DNA of 20,542 nt from an uncultured Collinsella sp. (GTDB taxonomy: Bacteria; Actinomycetota; Coriobacteriia; Coriobacteriales; Coriobacteriaceae), in contig CABRGB010000029.1 in the NCBI GenBank assembly GCA_902470345.1, forward strand, positions 1 through 20,542, written 5' to 3'. Below the pieces are notes generated by a model that was not told where the DNA came from, did not search any database, and saw only the letters and a list, made by a program, of their open reading frames with translations. Position 1 is the first letter of the stretch, and every line of letters begins with the position of its first letter. Shown one piece after another: positions 8,391 through 15,631 of this stretch. A program made the position numbers and the translations under genes.

Positions 8391-9107
8391 ATGCTGAAGC
8401 TTTGGAAGGTTAACGCCAAGGCCGGCGACGCGACGGTCAAGTACCCGTTTGCGCCGTTCCCCACCAACAAGGACATGCGCGGCAAGCCCGAGCACAATGC
8501 CGAGCTCTGCATCGCCTGCGGTGCCTGCGGCGTGGCGTGCCCGGCCGATGCCATTCGCATGGACACCGACCTTGCGGCCGATACCATTACCTGGTCGATC
8601 GACTACGGCCGCTGCATCTTTTGCGGCCGCTGCGAGGAAGCCTGCCCCATGGAGTCCATCAAGCTCACCGAGGAGTTTGAGCTGGCCGTCATGAGCAAGG
8701 ACGACCTCACCAGCAAGAGCGTCTATGCGCTCGAGCACTGCTCGCGTTGCGGCAAGCCGTTTGCCCCGCACAAGGAGATCGACTATGCCAAGCGCCTGCT
8801 GCAAAAGGCCGGCGGCATGGAGGCCGAGCAGGCCGCCCGCACCGTCGGTATGTGCCAGGAGTGCAAGCGCGAGCTCGACGCCCTGCGCGCCGCATCGGCC
8901 GTAAAGACCGGCAACGCACACGGCATGGCTGCCAACGAGACGCTTGCGTCCGGCGAGCCCCAGGGCCCCGGCATGGAGTATCTGGGCGGCCACGGCGTGA
9001 ACCCGGAGTATATCGACCGCGAGCTTAACCCCGATGCGCCCGAGATTCCCGCCGGTCCGGCGCCGGTCGAGGGCATCATCATGGATTTTGAAATGAAGGA
9101 GGAGTAA
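8391..9107 (+). CDS. hyfH: Hydrogenase-4 iron-sulfur subunit HyfH (two [4Fe-4S], CxxC-pair domain, long tail)
   Basis: 238-residue ferredoxin-like electron carrier linking the electron donor to the small subunit. The start at 8391 is fixed by an AGGAGG at 8376-8381 inside the end of hyfG, one base after whose stop the gene begins. Upstream in-frame codons belong to hyfG overlap. Residues 40-50 (C40, C43, C46, C50) and 75-85 (C75, C78, C81, C85) form two CxxCxxCxxxC [4Fe-4S] motifs. RGKPEHN before the first motif and the IFCGRCEEACP form of the second are typical of HycF/HyfH. Two further pairs, C117/C120 and C155/C158, fit the zinc-ribbon-like C-terminal part I recall in HycF. After residue 170 comes a Gly/Pro/Glu-rich tail of about 68 residues that E. 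coli HycF/HyfH (about 180 residues) lacks. Confidence 0.94.
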   Translation: MLKLWKVNAKAGDATVKYPFAPFPTNKDMRGKPEHNAELCIACGACGVACPADAIRMDTDLAADTITWSIDYGRCIFCGRCEEACPMESIKLTEEFELAVMSKDDLTSKSVYALEHCSRCGKPFAPHKEIDYAKRLLQKAGGMEAEQAARTVGMCQECKRELDALRAASAVKTGNAHGMAANETLASGEPQGPGMEYLGGHGVNPEYIDRELNPDAPEIPAGPAPVEGIIMDFEMKEE

Positions 9108-9109
9108 CC

Positions 9110-9892
9110 ATGGCCGAACCCACGCTTTTGCCCGAGCGGCTTCAGTACCGCCCGACCAAGATCGAGCTCGACGAGAGCATCGAGAAGGCCAAGGCGACCC
9201 TTCTTAAGAAGATCAAGCGCTCGGTGTACGTCTACCGTGTCGACTGCGGCGGCTGCAACGGCTGCGAGATCGAGATCTTCGGTTCCATCACGCCCGTCTT
9301 TGACGTCGAGCGCTTTGGCATCAAGGTCGTGCCCTCGCCCCGTCACGCCGATGTGCTGCTGTACACCGGCGCCGTGACGCGTGCCATGCGCATGCCGGCC
9401 CTGCGCGCGTTTGAGGCCGCACCCGATCCCAAGATCGTGGTGTCCTATGGCGCGTGCGGCTGCACCGGCGGCATCTTCTACGACAACTACTGCGTCTGGG
9501 GCGGCACGGATAAGATTCTGCCGGTCGATGTCTACATCCCCGGCTGCCCGCCCAGCCCCGCGCAGACCGTCTACGGCTTTGCCATGGCACTTGGCCTGCT
9601 GGACCAAAAGCTCCATGCCGAGACTACGGTGGAGGCTGCCGGCGAGCAGGCCGATATCCTGCACCCCGGCGTGCCGTACAAGCTGCGCGTTGCCATCGAG
9701 CGCGAGGCTCGCGCCATGAGCGGCTACCGTTACGGCCGCGACCTGGCCAACGAGTTTATGGATACGCTCGAGGACGCGCCCAAGGGTGATATCCGAGGTG
9801 CCATGGCGCTGCTCATCGACAAGCAGGACGATCCGCGCCGCGTTGAGGTCTACTCGGCGCTGCAGGATCTGGTGCTGGCCGGAGGTCGCTAG
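9110..9892 (+). CDS. hyfI: Hydrogenase-4 small subunit HyfI (NuoB-like, [4Fe-4S])
   Basis: 260 residues (E. coli HyfI about 252). It carries the proximal [4Fe-4S] cluster that passes electrons to the NiFe site in HyfG. The cluster ligands are expected among C46/C49/C52 (VDCGGCNGCEIE), C116/C118 (YGACGCTGG) and C146 (PGCPPSP). These motifs are the hallmark of the NuoB/HycG family. There is no N-terminal signal, as expected for a cytoplasm-facing complex. The start ATG at 9110 follows a strong AAGGAGGAG site at 9096-9104. The gene lies two bases after hyfH and directly abuts hyfJ (stop TAG then ATG). The C-terminal 80 residues are charged and less conserved. Confidence 0.95.
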   Translation: MAEPTLLPERLQYRPTKIELDESIEKAKATLLKKIKRSVYVYRVDCGGCNGCEIEIFGSITPVFDVERFGIKVVPSPRHADVLLYTGAVTRAMRMPALRAFEAAPDPKIVVSYGACGCTGGIFYDNYCVWGGTDKILPVDVYIPGCPPSPAQTVYGFAMALGLLDQKLHAETTVEAAGEQADILHPGVPYKLRVAIEREARAMSGYRYGRDLANEFMDTLEDAPKGDIRGAMALLIDKQDDPRRVEVYSALQDLVLAGGR

Positions 9893-10474
9893 ATGGAGCT
9901 CACGGACCGCTCTGGTTACTTTGCGGGCCCCGGTATGCTCGGCGGCTCCTTTGGCGATGCCTCGCGCGCAAGCGACGAGGCCGCCGAGGGCGTCGCCGAC
10001 CCCTGCCTGGGCCATGCGCCCGACCAGGTGGTCTTCTATGAGCTCACGCGTAAGTTTGTGGAGACCGAGGAAGACGTTCCCCAGGAGGCCTGCGACGTGC
10101 TGTACTACACGCTCGCCGTGGGCCACCACACCGGCGTGCTCGATTGCTTTGAGCCGCGCCTGTCGGTGCCGGTGGATGTCTTCTATTCGCTCGTCGACGC
10201 GCTGCCGGAGGGGGAGGCCAAGACCAAGTTCGAGGCCATCCGCTCCTTTGGCGAGTGCCAGCTTGACAAGGCGGCGGTGCCGTCGCTGCTCGAGGCCTGC
10301 GACACGCTGCTCGACGAGCGCGGTTTTCGCGGCTCGGCCAAGGCCGGCATCTCGGTGTTCGACGACGACTTTGGCCTGCATGCCCAGCAGGTCGCGTTTC
10401 TGATGAAGTTCCGCGATCTGGTTGAGCGCGTGCGCGATGTGTCGGGCGTGTATCTGACGGGAAGGTTGCAGTAA
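9893..10474 (+). CDS. hyfJ: Formate hydrogenlyase maturation protein, HycH/HyfJ family
   Basis: 193 residues. From residue 46 on it follows the HycH/HyfJ family: VVFYELTRKFVETEEDVPQE, then VLYYTLAVGHHTGVLDC, which I recall as almost the same in E. coli HycH. Family members assist maturation of the large subunit; the precise biochemical role is unknown. E. coli HycH is about 136 residues, so this one carries an extra 45-residue, Gly/Asp/Ala-rich N-terminal segment. The ATG at 9893 directly follows the hyfI stop codon. An internal ATG (M15) is possible but would still leave a long extension. The 3' end overlaps hycI by one base (TAATG), showing tight translational coupling. Confidence 0.88.
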   Translation: MELTDRSGYFAGPGMLGGSFGDASRASDEAAEGVADPCLGHAPDQVVFYELTRKFVETEEDVPQEACDVLYYTLAVGHHTGVLDCFEPRLSVPVDVFYSLVDALPEGEAKTKFEAIRSFGECQLDKAAVPSLLEACDTLLDERGFRGSAKAGISVFDDDFGLHAQQVAFLMKFRDLVERVRDVSGVYLTGRLQ

Positions 10475-10977
10475 TGGGTCGCGTTGTGGATGGTCGTGTG
10501 AACGGCGCCCCATTTGCGGGTATCGTGCTCACGGCGGGAAGCGTGCTGCGCGCCGACGATGCCGCCGGCCCCGTGCTCTCCAAAAAGATGGAGGACACGC
10601 CTATCGCCGGTTGGTACACCATCGACGGCGGGCAAACGCCCGAGGATGACATCATCGAGGTCAAGCGCGAGCGTCCGCCGCGTTTGGTTTTGGTCGATGC
10701 CGCCGACATGGCGCTGCCCGTCGGTGCCATCCGTCTGCTCGACAAACGTGACGTGGCCCGCAAGTCGATGTTCACCACGCATTCGCTCCCTTTGTCGATT
10801 CTGATCGAGGAAATCGAGCAATCGTGCGAAGATATCGTCTTCATAGGGATTCAGCCGGGCGATACGGAGTTTTACAACCCTATGTCCCCGGAGGTCTTTG
10901 ACGCCGTCGACGCCGTGTACGACGCCGTGGCCGCCAACGACTTTTCCCACTTTGTCCGCTTGGGACAAGAGCAATAG
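10474..10977 (+). CDS. hycI: Hydrogenase large-subunit maturation endopeptidase HycI (HyaD/HycI family)
   Basis: 167-residue protease that removes the C-terminal tail of the hydrogenase large subunit after nickel insertion. The expected substrate is HyfG in the same operon. The three nickel-sensing residues known from E. coli HycI (D16, D62, H90, from memory) align with D29 in LRADDAAGP, D75 in LVLVDAADM and H103 in FTTHSLPLS. The family signatures DGGQTPEDDI and FIGIQP are also seen. E. coli HycI is about 156 residues; this one has about 13 more at the N-terminus (MGRVVDGRVNGAPF). The start codon overlaps the last base of hyfJ. The usual GNS motif near the N-terminus is replaced by TAGS. Confidence 0.93.
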   Translation: MGRVVDGRVNGAPFAGIVLTAGSVLRADDAAGPVLSKKMEDTPIAGWYTIDGGQTPEDDIIEVKRERPPRLVLVDAADMALPVGAIRLLDKRDVARKSMFTTHSLPLSILIEEIEQSCEDIVFIGIQPGDTEFYNPMSPEVFDAVDAVYDAVAANDFSHFVRLGQEQ

Positions 10978-11016
10978 GAGCGCTTGTCCCAGCTGATTAG
11001 GAAAGAAGTGATTGAC

Positions 11017-11856
11017 ATGGCAGATTCCAAGGCAGAATATCCCGCTCCCGATTGCCTTGCGCCCGCCGCGATCGAGGCCAAGACCGAGGCCGCCGGCGTG
11101 ACCAAGGCCAACCTGCCGGTCGCAAAGGCCTTTGTTTTGGCGATGTTCGCTGGTGCGTTCATTGCCTTCGGCGGCCTGTTCTTTACCGTGTTCTTGAGCG
11201 ATAGCACGCTGGGCTGGGGCGCCCAGCGCGTCGTGGGCGGCCTGTGCTTTTGCCTGGGCCTGGTGCTCGTGCTGGTGTGCGGCGCCGAGCTGTTTACCGG
11301 TAATTCGCTTATGGTCTGCGCGCTCAAGAGTAAAAAGATCGCCCTGGCCCAGATGCTCAAGGCCTGGGCTGTCGTATGGGTCGGTAACTTTGTCGGTGCC
11401 CTGTTCATCGTCTTTTTGGTGTACATGGCCGGCATTTATAAGCTCAACGGCGAGGCGGTCGCCAATTCCATGGTGAGCGTCGCCGCCGGCAAGGTGACGG
11501 TCGACTGGGTGACGATCTTCTTCCGCGGCATCCTGTGCAACATCTTTGTGTGCCTGGCCGTGTGGATCGGTACCGCTGGCAAGACCGTGGTCGATAAGGT
11601 TGTGGGCATTCTGCTGCCCATCGCCGCCTTTGTGGCCTGCGGTTTTGAGCACTGCGTTGCCAACATGTACTTTTTGCCCATGGGCGCCGTGATGCATGCA
11701 TGCGGCTATGGTGCCAAGGTCGCCGGCGCCGATGCGCTCAACGCTGCGGGCATTGCGTTTAACCTGTCCGCCGCCACGCTGGGCAACATCGTGGGCGGCG
11801 CGGTTCTGATCGCGCTCGGCTACTGGTTTATCTACGCTAAGAAGTCCGAGGCGTAA
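11017..11856 (+). CDS. focA: Formate channel/transporter, FocA (FNT) family
   Basis: 279-residue member of the formate-nitrite transporter family, pentameric channels that move formate across the inner membrane. It is placed to feed formate to the hydrogenlyase encoded upstream. The ATG at 11017 is preferred because AGGAAAGAAG lies at 10999-11008. An in-frame TTG at 10984 would add 11 residues but has no good site. Six hydrophobic segments are visible, plus the FNT motifs CGAELFTGNS (T94 aligns with the gating threonine of FocA) and CGFEHCVANMYFLPMG with H212, the conserved pore histidine. The C-terminus is short. It lies 39 bases after hycI and is followed by a terminator, so it is probably the last gene of the operon. 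FocB or a nitrite/HS-transporting relative are alternatives within the family, but context favours formate. Confidence 0.93.
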   Translation: MADSKAEYPAPDCLAPAAIEAKTEAAGVTKANLPVAKAFVLAMFAGAFIAFGGLFFTVFLSDSTLGWGAQRVVGGLCFCLGLVLVLVCGAELFTGNSLMVCALKSKKIALAQMLKAWAVVWVGNFVGALFIVFLVYMAGIYKLNGEAVANSMVSVAAGKVTVDWVTIFFRGILCNIFVCLAVWIGTAGKTVVDKVVGILLPIAAFVACGFEHCVANMYFLPMGAVMHACGYGAKVAGADALNAAGIAFNLSAATLGNIVGGAVLIALGYWFIYAKKSEA

Positions 11857-11878
11857 GGTACCGTCTGTTTGACGTTGG

Positions 11879-11914
11879 GCCTCCCGCGGGGCGTTGCCGT
11901 GCGGGAGGCTTTTT
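11879..11914 (+). terminator. Rho-independent terminator after focA
   Basis: The 9-bp perfect stem GCCTCCCGC (11879-11887) / GCGGGAGGC (11901-11909) has a 13-base loop and is followed by five T residues (11910-11914). It starts 22 bases after the focA stop and most likely ends the hyf operon. The following gene starts at 11980, so it would need its own promoter or read-through. Confidence 0.85.
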
Positions 11915-11979
11915 GGGTCTGGGGGCTCGTTGCCGGGCTTTTGGCCTGTTGTGTTTGGCTGATGAAAGGGGTAATCGAG

Positions 11980-14097
11980 ATGGCATCTGCTGTGGAGCGT
12001 GACGGTCGCGCTGTGGTGACCACATGCGGGGGATGCTATGCCGATTGCGCCTTTGCGGCACGCGTTGAGGATGGTCGCGTGGTGGCCGAGTTGCCGGTGC
12101 CGGGGCATCCGTGCGCGGCGCGTGCCCTCTGCGCCCGCGGACGGCATCGCCTGGCAATGCCGTTTGACGAGCGCGACCGCATCGTGCACCCCATGCGACG
12201 CCGCCGGGATGGCTCGGGGTTTGATGCGATTAGCTGGGACGAGGCGTTTGCTCAGATTGCCGAGCGTCTTTTGGGGATTGTTGACGAGTGCGGGCCTCGT
12301 GCGCTGGGCATGACGCTCGGCGTGCCCTCGTTCGACCGCTACTGGGCGTATCGTTTTATGCATGCGCTGGGCTCGCCCAACGTATACGGTGCCGATGGCG
12401 CCTGCGAGGTAAGCCGACTTACCGGTTGGGAGCACAGCCTGGGCTATAGTCCCGCCTCCGACCTGGCGCATACCGATTGCATCATGTACCTGGGGCGTTC
12501 CATCGTCGATTCGTCGACGATGGGGGCTGTCGATGCGCTCAACGATGCACGCCGGCGCGGGGCGAAAATCATTGTCGTGGACCCGCGGCGCAGTGGCTCT
12601 GCGGCGCTTGCCGACCGCTGGTTGCGCGTGCGCCCGGGCTGCGACTTGGCGCTGCTGTTGGGTATTGTTCACGTGTTGATTGCCGAGGACCTGTACGATC
12701 ACGAGTTCCTGACCCGCTATACCACGGGTTTTGACGAGCTGGCGCAGGCGGCCGCTGCTTGGACGCCCGAATGGGCCGAGTCGATGTGCGACGTGCCGGC
12801 GGACGATATCCGAGCGACTGCGCGTGATTTGGCTGCCGCGGCGCCTGCTGCGGTGGTGGACGCTGGCTTTCATGGTGGCATCGGTATCGCGTATGCGAAC
12901 AGTACCCAGACGGCGCGAGCTATCTGCATGGTCGATGTGCTGCTGGGCTGTATTGGACATGCGGGCGGAGCGCTCAATCCATCCACACCGCTTGCACTGG
13001 GCGACCTCGATCCCGCACGCTTTGCGACGCCGCCGGTGCCGCGCGGGCCCAAGCTGGGGTCCGAGCGCTATCCGCTGGTCGATCCGGTGCGCGGCCTGTG
13101 CACGACTATCGGTCAGTCGATTCTTGCCGGGGATTTGTGTGGACTCATCGTCTATGCCAGTAACCCCGGTGCGGGCTATGGCAATGCGCAGGCTTGGTTG
13201 GGTATTTTGCAGCAGCTCGACTTGCTCGTGACGATTGATATTCGCTGGTCCGAGACGGCGCGTGCTTCCGACTTCGTGCTGCCCGACGTGACGTATCTGG
13301 AGGCCGACCGCGGTGTGGGCACGGTCGTGGGCGCCAACGATGCGCGCGTGTTCTACCGCAACGCCGTGCTGCCCGTGCAGCATGACGAGACGAGACCGGG
13401 GCGGGAGATCTTTGCCGGTCTGGCGCAGGCGTGTGGCGTGGGCGAGTACTTCCAGTTTACGTCCGACGATCTGGCCGCTGCTCAGGTTGCTCCGTTTGGG
13501 ATTGATCTGGACGAGCTCAAGGAGCGCGGCTGGGCCGACACGGGCGTTGCGCTGCCGACGCGCACGGGTGAGCCGGCGATTCCCTTGGATGGCGGCAAAA
13601 TTGCGCTGGCAAGCGACGTATGGGAACGAGCCGGTCTGGGTCGTGTACCCAACTGGATCGCTCCCATGGTGGAGCCTGGCCCGGGGATGTTTCGCCTCAT
13701 TAGCGGCAATCGACCCTTTGAGTCGCATACCTCGCGCAGGCTCGCGGCCCAAGGTGCCGCCGAGGCTGGATCGGACCTGGATGCCGTGCAGATGAATGCC
13801 GATGCCGCCGCTCGCATGGGTATTGCCGACGGCGAGATCGTCGAAATCGTGAGCGATATGGGCCGCGACCGCGTGCGCGTGGAGACGACGCCGTATCTGC
13901 ATCCGGCGTGCATCTTTACGTCGGCCGCCCCCGGCGGGCGTTCGTTTGGCGCCGATGCCGGTGGCGCTCAAGCCTTGGGCGTGGGCCCGCTCGACCATAC
14001 GCCGCTGCGTTGGGACCCGTTGACGGGCGCCGCGCTCACCCAGGAAAACGCCGTTCGCGTGGAAAAGATCGCGGCGCGCGAGGATAATAGCGATTGA
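11980..14097 (+). CDS. Molybdopterin (bis-MGD) oxidoreductase of the DMSO reductase superfamily, cytoplasmic
   Basis: 705 residues from the ATG at 11980, which has AAAGGGG about 8 bases upstream. The open frame runs back to 11869, but that part crosses the terminator hairpin. The N-terminus has a [4Fe-4S] motif with C16, C19, C23 and C51. The last is in LCARG, where an Arg follows the cysteine as in DmsA-type enzymes rather than the Lys of formate dehydrogenases. After that come the usual molybdopterin domains: ISWDEAF (84-90), KIIVVDPRRS (196-205), IVYASNPGAGYGN and a C-terminal molybdopterin dinucleotide-binding domain with SGNRPFESHT. C142 (in GACEVSR) is the candidate Mo/W ligand. There is no Tat signal and no in-frame TGA. 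Substrate is unknown. It lies between focA and selA, so a link to formate or selenium metabolism is possible but unproven. Confidence 0.85.
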   Translation: MASAVERDGRAVVTTCGGCYADCAFAARVEDGRVVAELPVPGHPCAARALCARGRHRLAMPFDERDRIVHPMRRRRDGSGFDAISWDEAFAQIAERLLGIVDECGPRALGMTLGVPSFDRYWAYRFMHALGSPNVYGADGACEVSRLTGWEHSLGYSPASDLAHTDCIMYLGRSIVDSSTMGAVDALNDARRRGAKIIVVDPRRSGSAALADRWLRVRPGCDLALLLGIVHVLIAEDLYDHEFLTRYTTGFDELAQAAAAWTPEWAESMCDVPADDIRATARDLAAAAPAAVVDAGFHGGIGIAYANSTQTARAICMVDVLLGCIGHAGGALNPSTPLALGDLDPARFATPPVPRGPKLGSERYPLVDPVRGLCTTIGQSILAGDLCGLIVYASNPGAGYGNAQAWLGILQQLDLLVTIDIRWSETARASDFVLPDVTYLEADRGVGTVVGANDARVFYRNAVLPVQHDETRPGREIFAGLAQACGVGEYFQFTSDDLAAAQVAPFGIDLDELKERGWADTGVALPTRTGEPAIPLDGGKIALASDVWERAGLGRVPNWIAPMVEPGPGMFRLISGNRPFESHTSRRLAAQGAAEAGSDLDAVQMNADAAARMGIADGEIVEIVSDMGRDRVRVETTPYLHPACIFTSAAPGGRSFGADAGGAQALGVGPLDHTPLRWDPLTGAALTQENAVRVEKIAAREDNSD

Positions 14098-14127
14098 TTG
14101 ACTCAGCCGATCGAATTGGCTGATAGT
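14098..14127 (+). promoter_or_regulatory. Candidate promoter and overlapping hairpin upstream of selA
   Basis: TTGACT (14098-14103) and GATAGT (14122-14127) are spaced 18 bases, with 5/6 and 4/6 matches to the housekeeping -35 and -10 boxes. The spacer is a 9-bp hairpin, TCAGCCGAT (14103-14111) / ATTGGCTGA (14115-14123), with a 3-base CGA loop and one G-T pair. The arrangement could be a promoter with an operator-like palindrome. It could also be a weak terminator of the upstream gene: the T-run after it is interrupted. Both are tentative. Confidence 0.4.
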
Positions 14128-14173
14128 TTGACGTTTGAATGATTGATTCACATTTGGTTTTGAAAGGCCGCAC

Positions 14174-15631
14174 ATGAGCGATAGCCAGAACATGTCCGAT
14201 GAGGTGCGCGCCCGCCTGCGCGCCATTCCATCCGTCAACGAGCTGCTTGCCGAGTGGCCGGTAGTGAAGGCGGCGGGGGAGACCTGCGACGCGGTGGTGC
14301 ATGCCGCCGTCACGGCCGAGCTCGACGAGGAGCGCGCTGCGATTCGTGCCGGTGCCGCCCCGCGTTCCAAGCGCGAGCTGGCCTCGGCCATCGAGTGGCG
14401 TGCGCATCGCTCCGCACTGCCGAGCCTGCGCCCCGCCGTCAACGCCACGGGTGTGGTTATCCATACCAATCTGGGTCGAGCCCCGCTCGCGGTGTCGGCC
14501 GCCAAGGTCGTGGCCGAGGTCGCGCGCGGCTACAGCACGCTTGAGTATAGCGTGGACACCTGCTCGCGCGGGTCGCGCAAGGAACATGCCGCGCAGCTCA
14601 TCCGCTCGCTTACAGGTGCCGAGGACGCGCTGGTCGTCAACAACAACGCGGCGGCCGTGCTACTGGTGTTGGCAACCCATGCCGCGGGCAAGGAAGTCAT
14701 CGTCAGCCGCGGCGAGCTTGTCGAGATCGGCGGCAGCTTCCGTATCCCCGATGTTATGGAGTCCTCGGGTGCCAAACTCGTCGAGGTCGGGGCCACCAAC
14801 CGCACGCATTTGAGCGACTACGAGCGCGCCATCACACCCGATACGGCGATGATCCTCAAGGTCCATCCTTCCAACTATCGCATCGAGGGTTTCCACGAGG
14901 AGGTGGGTTCTCGGGAGCTTGCGGCGCTTGCTCACAAGCATGGCCTGCTGTTCTACGAGGACCAGGGCTCGGGCGCGCTGCTGCCCGATGACATCCTGGT
15001 GCGCGGCGGCGAGGAAACCACGCCGGCTTCGGTTTCGGCAGGGCCCGATCTGGTGTCGTGCTCGGGCGATAAACTGCTCGGTGCCGCACAGGCGGGCATT
15101 ATCATGGGTCGTCGCGATCTGGTCCAGGCCTGCGGGTCGCATCCGCTTATGCGTGCCCTGCGTCCGGGCAAGCTCGCACTGGCGGCGCTCGAGGCTACAC
15201 TGCGCATTTACATGGACGGGGCGGATGTGGCCCATCGAGAGGTGCCGGTGCTCAACATGCTCACGCTTCCGCAGGCTCATCTGGAGCGCCGCGCACGCAA
15301 GCTGCGCGAGCTGATGGTGGCGGGCCTCGATAAGGCTGGCTGCCCGTGTGCCGTTGAGTTGGAGATTGTCGAGGAATCGTCGACCCCCGGTGGCGGCTCG
15401 CTGCCAACCGTGGAGCTGCCCACGATGTGCGTTGCCGTGCGTCTTGTTGACGAGCGCCTGACGGTCGACGCGCTCAAGCGCTCGCTTGTCCAGGACTTCG
15501 ACACGCCGGTCGTCACGCGCACCTCGCACGACCGCATTCTGTTTGATGTGCGCACGCTCGTTGGCGACCGCGATATCGAGACGGCGGCATCGACGCTCGT
15601 CGCGTGCGTTAAGAAGGCGATTGCTCGATGA
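14174..15631 (+). CDS. selA: L-seryl-tRNA(Sec) selenium transferase SelA
   Basis: 485-residue pyridoxal-phosphate enzyme that converts Ser-tRNA(Sec) to Sec-tRNA(Sec) using selenophosphate. The family is about 460 residues. The N-terminal domain (about 1-80) has RLRAIPSVNELL. The fold-type I PLP core shows NATGVVIHTNLGRAPL (90-105) and the glycine-rich SRGELVEIGGSFRIPDVM (178-195). HPSNYRIEGF (231-240) comes later in the core. The PLP lysine is K300 in CSGDKLLGAAQAGII. The ATG at 14174 has GAAAGG six bases upstream. The 3' end overlaps selB (ATGA), so the two are translated together. The gene lies 76 bases after the molybdoenzyme. The match to SelA is unambiguous. selD (selenophosphate synthetase) is not in the window. 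Confidence 0.96.
   Translation: MSDSQNMSDEVRARLRAIPSVNELLAEWPVVKAAGETCDAVVHAAVTAELDEERAAIRAGAAPRSKRELASAIEWRAHRSALPSLRPAVNATGVVIHTNLGRAPLAVSAAKVVAEVARGYSTLEYSVDTCSRGSRKEHAAQLIRSLTGAEDALVVNNNAAAVLLVLATHAAGKEVIVSRGELVEIGGSFRIPDVMESSGAKLVEVGATNRTHLSDYERAITPDTAMILKVHPSNYRIEGFHEEVGSRELAALAHKHGLLFYEDQGSGALLPDDILVRGGEETTPASVSAGPDLVSCSGDKLLGAAQAGIIMGRRDLVQACGSHPLMRALRPGKLALAALEATLRIYMDGADVAHREVPVLNMLTLPQAHLERRARKLRELMVAGLDKAGCPCAVELEIVEESSTPGGGSLPTVELPTMCVAVRLVDERLTVDALKRSLVQDFDTPVVTRTSHDRILFDVRTLVGDRDIETAASTLVACVKKAIAR

Noticed and set aside
10984..11016. TTG start for focA
   Set aside because: The ATG at 11017 has a good AGGAAAG site and gives the usual FocA length.
10183..14505. Minus-strand open frame of 1440 codons
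   Set aside because: It lies antisense to six well-supported genes, is rich in His, Arg and Gln, shows no recognisable domain and has no ribosome site. It is a by-product of GC-rich coding on the other strand.
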